A model generated the notes under the pieces. The model was not told the origin of the DNA, made no database searches, and saw nothing but the letters and a program-made list of their open reading frames with translations. From Candidatus Methanophagales archaeon (GTDB lineage Archaea; Halobacteriota; Syntropharchaeia; Alkanophagales; Methanospirareceae), in assembly GCA_003601795.1 (NCBI GenBank), contig PIXU01000206.1:1-5814 (forward strand): a stretch of DNA of 5,814 bases, in the 5' to 3' direction. This document shows positions 4,201-5,814 of the stretch, piece by piece (position 1 is the stretch's first letter; every line of letters starts with the position of its first letter). The translations under genes were made by a program, and so were the position numbers.

Positions 4201-5814
4201 CATTCGATAACAAGGATAGCTATGGCTACACCACAAGTTATGATTGTATTATCGAGCATTTTGTTACGAACCCGACTGGTGCTTTTGGATTTATAGCTAA
4301 TTCAAGATATGGTTGGGGAATGAAGCATAGCACTAATGGCCCTTCACAACATTTTGACAGACAATTCTGGGATGCAATCTTTGGCGAGGATATTACAAAT
4401 ATAGGCAAAGCGAATCAGGATTCTAAAGAGGATAACATAGGATCTATCTCTGATAACTACATGAGATACTGTTACTATGAAATCAATCTTTTAGGAGACC
4501 CTGAGACTTCGATATTTATTTTTAGTCCAGAACATGAAATTGATGTAATGACTTTAGACGTCCCAACCTATACTATACCTAAAATGCCTATCGCAGTAAA
4601 CGTAACGATTAAAAATAGGGGCTTAGAGGACGAAAGTAACATAGAAATTCAGCTTTTGGAGAATGGTGCTTTAAAAGATACAAAGATAATTGGAAGTTTG
4701 TCAAGTGGAAGTTCAACCATAGTTAACTTCACATGGTCAAGTGATGAGCCTGGAGATTACACGCTTGGGGTATATGCAGTTCCAGTAAGTGGAGAGACTT
4801 CCATCGAAAACAATTACAAAGAAAAGTTCGTAAGGGTTGTTGAAACTTATACGGTAGATGATGACAGACAGGAGTTTCCAAATGCAAATTACACGAGCAT
4901 TCAAGGAGCAATCAATATTGCAAATGATGGCGATATTATAGAGGTTTATTCAGGATCTTATAGCAGCATAGTTGTTGATAAATCTGTTAATTTAGTTGGA
5001 AAGACAAGTAGTAATTTTGGATATGGTGGTCTAACAAGTGAAGAAATGCCTGTCATTGATGGGGGAGGAAGTGGAGATGTTATAGTAATTCAAGCTGATA
5101 ATGTAAAGTTGAAAGGATTCAAGATAATAAACAGCGGTAACGATGATAATGCAGGGATAAAGATAGATAGTAGCAATAACGTAATAATTGAGGGAAATGT
5201 GATCAAATCAAATGATGCTGGAATTGGTCTGAGTTCCTCGTCCAATAACATAATTTCCGGAAATATCATAGAGTCAAATAACTATGGCATTGCTTATGAC
5301 AGAGATTCTACCAACAACAATATCTTCAACAATAATATTTCCTTAAACGCCGAATATGGTATATACATAGATTCCTCTGGCGGAACTGGGGTCCTTCCTT
5401 CTAATAACATCTACCACAACAATTTTATAAACAATAACCAAAACGCAGAGGATAAGGTGGGGGAAGAGGATAACAACCGATGGTATAACTTTAATTTAAA
5501 AGAAGGAAATTATTGGAGTGATTATGCTGGCGAAGATAAAGACGGTGATGGGATAGGAGATGCCCCTTATAATATACCCGGGGGAGATAATCAAGATCCT
5601 TATCCATTCATGAAAGAGAGTGGATGGATTTCAATAACACCCGATCTAACCCTCAACTCATCGGATATCTCATTCTCGCCATCATCCCCCACAGAAGGCG
5701 ATTCTGTAACAATAACCGCAACTGTGCACAACATCGGTGATGCAGATGCAAACAACTTTATGGTTTCTTTCTTTGATGACACCGTCTTAATTGGAACTGA
5801 CACGATCTCAGTAA
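1167..5814 (+). CDS. Secreted multidomain GH18 / gingipain-like C25 cysteine peptidase with CARDB and NosD-type beta-helix domains (3' partial)
   Basis: One frame is open from the ATG at 1167 through the last full codon (5811-5813), 1549 residues with no stop. Domains in order: signal peptide (1-24); C25 propeptide-like region (~45-200); GH18 barrel (~231-555) with DGVSIDFE at 331-338, MGYD at 402-405, GLPFYGRDW at 447-455 and GGTGFWALGYEG from 532; first part of C25 (~559-748); an inserted CFI-box-like domain (~749-914); catalytic part of C25 (~915-1120) with NHLGHAN (His978) and TQGCYAGSFD (Cys1008) and a closing LLGDPE (1108-1113); CARDB (~1123-1226); NosD/CASH beta-helix (~1229-1482); and a second CARDB (from 1493). 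Both catalytic centres look intact. C25 peptidases (gingipain family) cleave peptide bonds with a Cys/His dyad; GH18 enzymes cleave beta-1,4 linkages at N-acetylhexosamines using the Glu of DxxDxDxE and substrate assistance. The protein is therefore inferred to be an exported dual hydrolase for peptides and amino-sugar glycans of envelopes or extracellular matrix. It has its own promoter and no co-directional partner in the window. The C-terminus, including any surface anchor, is beyond the right edge. Family calls are firm; the physiological role is inference. Confidence 0.93.
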   Translation, partial: MRKSEKTLIVSIVSLLLFAIVSSAFPLGGEVVQKGEVGEENREIILHYSFEKPTIESGLQDFKRIRIPGLNTYAPPGAPVMPFKTAKILIPYGEEVDNIQVIPEEKRYLGKFLIEPGQKPIPIGKEGEITPLNETIYNSMAPYPSSIYSKVGVQWKKGYQILVLNLYPVEYIPKSGDVSYFRNITVAVKTKPAPPNELFRGLPEDKEDVLRIVDNPKEVITYGTRAIRTNKIVYGFWPYWIDPHSYQPDWSGLTYVSYFSMDANPDGTLDTSHIGADYYTVRDAAHSHNVKVTLTVTTHDHNKLHYDYILAYHRDDLANNILQKLQDYGADGVSIDFEGVSEINSYTGESNKVLMEQFMHVLHDTLKNANPDYHISFCVMGSVETVYRNAALSQYTDAVFLMGYDYHWQSAPTTGAVSPYNDPTQLDVVDSVVILENYYPSNKIILGLPFYGRDWPCESDSPGSNTIGAGTEVYMENAIANAQNTPDGRLWDPNSHTPWYRYQSDSTWHQCWYDDEESLGLKFDYVNSANIGGTGFWALGYEGNNANIWNVVKEKFGGYEYVIITNEELKNAPEPNFQTLADWKNSRGITTTIVTTEDIYSTYTGVDNQEKIRNFIRYAYLNWGTDYILLGGDADSGNVGDESGDNIVPVRELWSFHGEKIASDLYYACLDGDYDYDGDGIYGEPNDGPGGGEVDLMAEVYIGRAPVDSPSELSNFVNKTISYESTSISDPYLKDTWMVGELLWEDEPCTIEEAVYKGNVSKPEEKLNSIRELRDMYIKKKYVNLYYKCSPVIRNILIEEPKLLIDAAGLIVRYIPAVRYVIGDKRGKDIEIEEENIEEFILFMESLKTKIKEREGEIGVKRSLEIIKAIEEFEEQAKASKGKTFSQAFKSSIYFDKSKNINSNIKSGEGELGATWGGDYKDEIKDGSCANGYCTVGFPDTYNKSTLYDRDYPGNDWPKSEIISIINSNTHLINHLGHANVGTVLKMYNSDVDALTNNKYFFGYTQGCYAGSFDNKDSYGYTTSYDCIIEHFVTNPTGAFGFIANSRYGWGMKHSTNGPSQHFDRQFWDAIFGEDITNIGKANQDSKEDNIGSISDNYMRYCYYEINLLGDPETSIFIFSPEHEIDVMTLDVPTYTIPKMPIAVNVTIKNRGLEDESNIEIQLLENGALKDTKIIGSLSSGSSTIVNFTWSSDEPGDYTLGVYAVPVSGETSIENNYKEKFVRVVETYTVDDDRQEFPNANYTSIQGAINIANDGDIIEVYSGSYSSIVVDKSVNLVGKTSSNFGYGGLTSEEMPVIDGGGSGDVIVIQADNVKLKGFKIINSGNDDNAGIKIDSSNNVIIEGNVIKSNDAGIGLSSSSNNIISGNIIESNNYGIAYDRDSTNNNIFNNNISLNAEYGIYIDSSGGTGVLPSNNIYHNNFINNNQNAEDKVGEEDNNRWYNFNLKEGNYWSDYAGEDKDGDGIGDAPYNIPGGDNQDPYPFMKESGWISITPDLTLNSSDISFSPSSPTEGDSVTITATVHNIGDADANNFMVSFFDDTVLIGTDTISV
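1299..1770 (+). other. Gingipain-type (C25) propeptide-like domain
   Basis: Residues about 45-200 contain the PPGAPVMPFKTAKILIPYGE block (from Pro75), followed by strands such as VDNIQVIPEE and later GYQILVLNLYPVEYIPKSGDVSYFRNITVAV. The 'P-G-x-P-x-x-P-x-x-x-x-x-I-x-x-P' pattern and the later 'L-x-L-x-P-V-x-Y-x-P-x-x-G' pattern are those of Propeptide_C25, which keeps gingipain-type peptidases latent and helps folding. It normally sits directly before the peptidase; here a GH18 barrel of about 325 residues lies between them. Confidence 0.7.
1857..2831 (+). other. GH18 glycoside hydrolase domain (SleL/YaaH-like subtype)
   Basis: Residues about 231-555 start with the first barrel strand KIVYGFWPYW and contain all landmark GH18 blocks: KVTLTVTTHDH (strand 3), DGVSIDFEG (strand 4, residues 331-339), FLMGYDYHW (strand 6, residues 400-408), ILGLPFYGRDW (strand 7, ending at 455) and GGTGFWALGYEG (strand 8, Trp537). 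The acid Glu338 and the Asp336 two residues before it are present. The second Asp of canonical DGxDxDxE is Ser334, a position that is Asn in the spore-cortex SleL/YaaH/YdhD group (DGVNIDFE), so activity is still plausible. Target inferred: N-acetylglucosamine-containing polymers. Chitin, peptidoglycan of bacterial neighbours, pseudomurein or extracellular matrix all remain possible. Confidence 0.9.
2841..3410 (+). other. C25 peptidase, N-terminal subdomain
   Basis: Residues about 559-748 read YEYVIITNEEL, then FQTLADWKNSRGITTTIVTTEDIY, DNQEKIRNFIRYAYLNWGTDYILLGGD and VDLMAEVYIGRAPVDSPSEL, ending KDTWMVGELLWEDEP. This is the Rossmann-like first half of gingipain-family peptidases, with the usual 'ADWKxxRG', 'IRNFI...YLLLGGD' and 'YIGRAPV' blocks. 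Between them is an acidic loop with Asp at 671, 673, 675, 677 and 679 (DGDYDYDGDG), a likely Ca2+ site like those that stabilise secreted C25 enzymes. Confidence 0.88.
3411..3908 (+). other. CFI-box-like domain inserted within the C25 peptidase
   Basis: Residues 749-914 interrupt the peptidase: the N-terminal part stops at GELLWEDEP and the family sequence resumes at TWGGDYKDEI (915). The insert begins CTIEEAVYKGNV (Cys749), continues with SIRELRDMYI (768-777), VNLYYKCSPVI (783-793) and a hydrophobic helix LLIDAAGLIVRYIPAVRYVIG. It ends in charged Lys/Glu helices and a KTFSQAFKSS segment. This succession (C-x-I-x-x-A-x-Y-x-G, then L-R-x-x-R-D, then L-Y-Y-x-x-S-P) parallels the CFI-box domain (CFIATAAYG... 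LRxFRDxYL ... LYYxxSPPxAxFI), normally found near protein C-termini. Its biochemical role is not established to my knowledge. The homology is judged by eye; the fact of an insertion is stronger than its family name. Confidence 0.62.
3909..4520 (+). other. C25 peptidase, catalytic subdomain
   Basis: Residues about 915-1118 read TWGGDYKDEIKDGS, GYCTVGFPDTYNKSTLYDRD, PGNDWPKSEIISIIN, then INHLGHANVG with the catalytic His978, YFFGYTQGCYAGSFDN with the nucleophile Cys1008, FGFIANSRYGWGM, GPSQHFDRQFWDAIFGE, ANQDSKEDN and NLLGDPETSIF. The 30-residue His-Cys spacing and the GH[AG]/GC-Y-x-G-x-F contexts match gingipain-family enzymes (His211/Cys244 in RgpB). No lesion is seen, so peptidase activity is expected. 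The P1 specificity (Arg or Lys in gingipains) cannot be read from the sequence. Confidence 0.9.
4533..4844 (+). other. CARDB beta-sandwich domain 1
   Basis: Residues about 1123-1226: HEIDVMTLDVP, IAVNVTIKNRGLEDESNIEI, QLLENGALKDTKIIGSLSSG, STIVNFTWSS, PGDYTLGVYAVPVSGETSIE and NNYKEKFVRV. The V-x-x-x-N-x-G, then W, then 'E-x-x-x-x-N-N' order is typical of CARDB, an Ig-like module frequent in archaeal surface proteins. It lies directly after the peptidase, where gingipains also carry an Ig-like domain. Confidence 0.82.
4851..5612 (+). other. NosD/CASH-type parallel beta-helix domain
   Basis: Residues about 1229-1482 begin TVDDDRQEFPNANYTSIQGA and GDIIEVYSGSY, the usual entry of the fold, and then a VIDGGGSGDVI cap. 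Several turns of about 22-24 residues follow, with N-x-I-x-x-N cores (NVIIEGNVIKSN, NIISGNIIESN, NIFNNNISLN, NIYHNNFINN). It ends with EGNYWSDYAGEDKDGDGIGD and APYNIPGGDNQDPYPFM (from 1447), the closing block of archaeal NosD-like proteins, with Asp spacing suggestive of Ca2+ binding. Such helices bind or cleave polysaccharide or act as rigid spacers; no catalytic residues can be assigned here. Confidence 0.85.
5643..5814 (+). other. CARDB domain 2 (partial at the window edge)
   Basis: Residues 1493-1549: PDLTLNSSDISFSPSSPTEG, DSVTITATVHNIGDADANNF and VSFFDDTVLIGTDTISV. The 'PDL...F-SP-P-x-x-G-x-x-V-x-I-x-A-x-V-x-N-x-G' pattern is a canonical CARDB start. About half the module is visible; the reading frame continues beyond the last base, so further repeats or an anchor may follow. 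Confidence 0.85.

Noticed and set aside
5170..5440. Repeated AATAAC/AACAAT-like motifs as DNA repeats or an array
   Set aside because: They encode the Asn ladders of the beta-helix turns. The spacing follows the protein repeat and the DNA copies are not exact, so this is not CRISPR or a tandem DNA repeat.

Overview
The window suggests an archaeon of the euryarchaeal/methanogen-ANME sort. The evidence is a canonical archaeal BRE plus TATA box about 50 bp upstream of the main gene, an archaeal GAGGTG Shine-Dalgarno, and a giant secreted protein built from modules common in such genomes (C25 gingipain-like peptidase, CARDB, NosD-type beta-helix ending in a GNYWSDY/DGDGIGD block). The coding sequence is moderately AT-rich. 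A finer taxonomic call, for example Methanophagales/ANME-1, is only a guess from how the protein reads.

Layout. Positions 1-200 hold the broken end of a Uma2-family (DUF820, PD-(D/E)XK-like) gene whose reading stops just after its conserved VQPDLFFIS block. It is abutted by positions ~187-995, a decayed ISKra4-family transposase read piecewise in three frames. This relic keeps a damaged zinc ribbon, the VGDGA and DYYHASEH blocks, and the C-terminal GYPISSGGIESSNK block, but carries two frameshifts, at least three in-frame stops and probable internal deletion. Positions 996-1097 show no gene. A strong archaeal promoter (1098-1115) and ribosome binding site (1153-1158) follow.

Positions 1167-5814 are one uninterrupted reading frame of 1549 codons that is still open at the right edge. 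Because it has no stop in the window it is easy to overlook, yet it is about 80% of the sequence. Order of modules: signal peptide, C25-type propeptide, complete GH18 glycoside-hydrolase barrel, N-terminal part of a gingipain-like C25 cysteine peptidase, an inserted ~165-residue domain resembling the CFI-box (C-x-I-x-x-A-x-Y) domain, the catalytic part of C25 with His978 and Cys1008, a CARDB beta-sandwich, a NosD/CASH parallel beta-helix, and the start of a second CARDB.

How it may work together (inference): a secreted or surface-displayed enzyme that combines a glycan-cleaving barrel of the SleL/YaaH type with a cysteine protease. The propeptide would keep it inactive until processed, and the beta-helix and CARDB modules would act as spacers or carbohydrate/surface-binding parts. 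The most unusual points are the GH18 barrel between propeptide and peptidase, and the CFI-box-like domain spliced into the peptidase itself.
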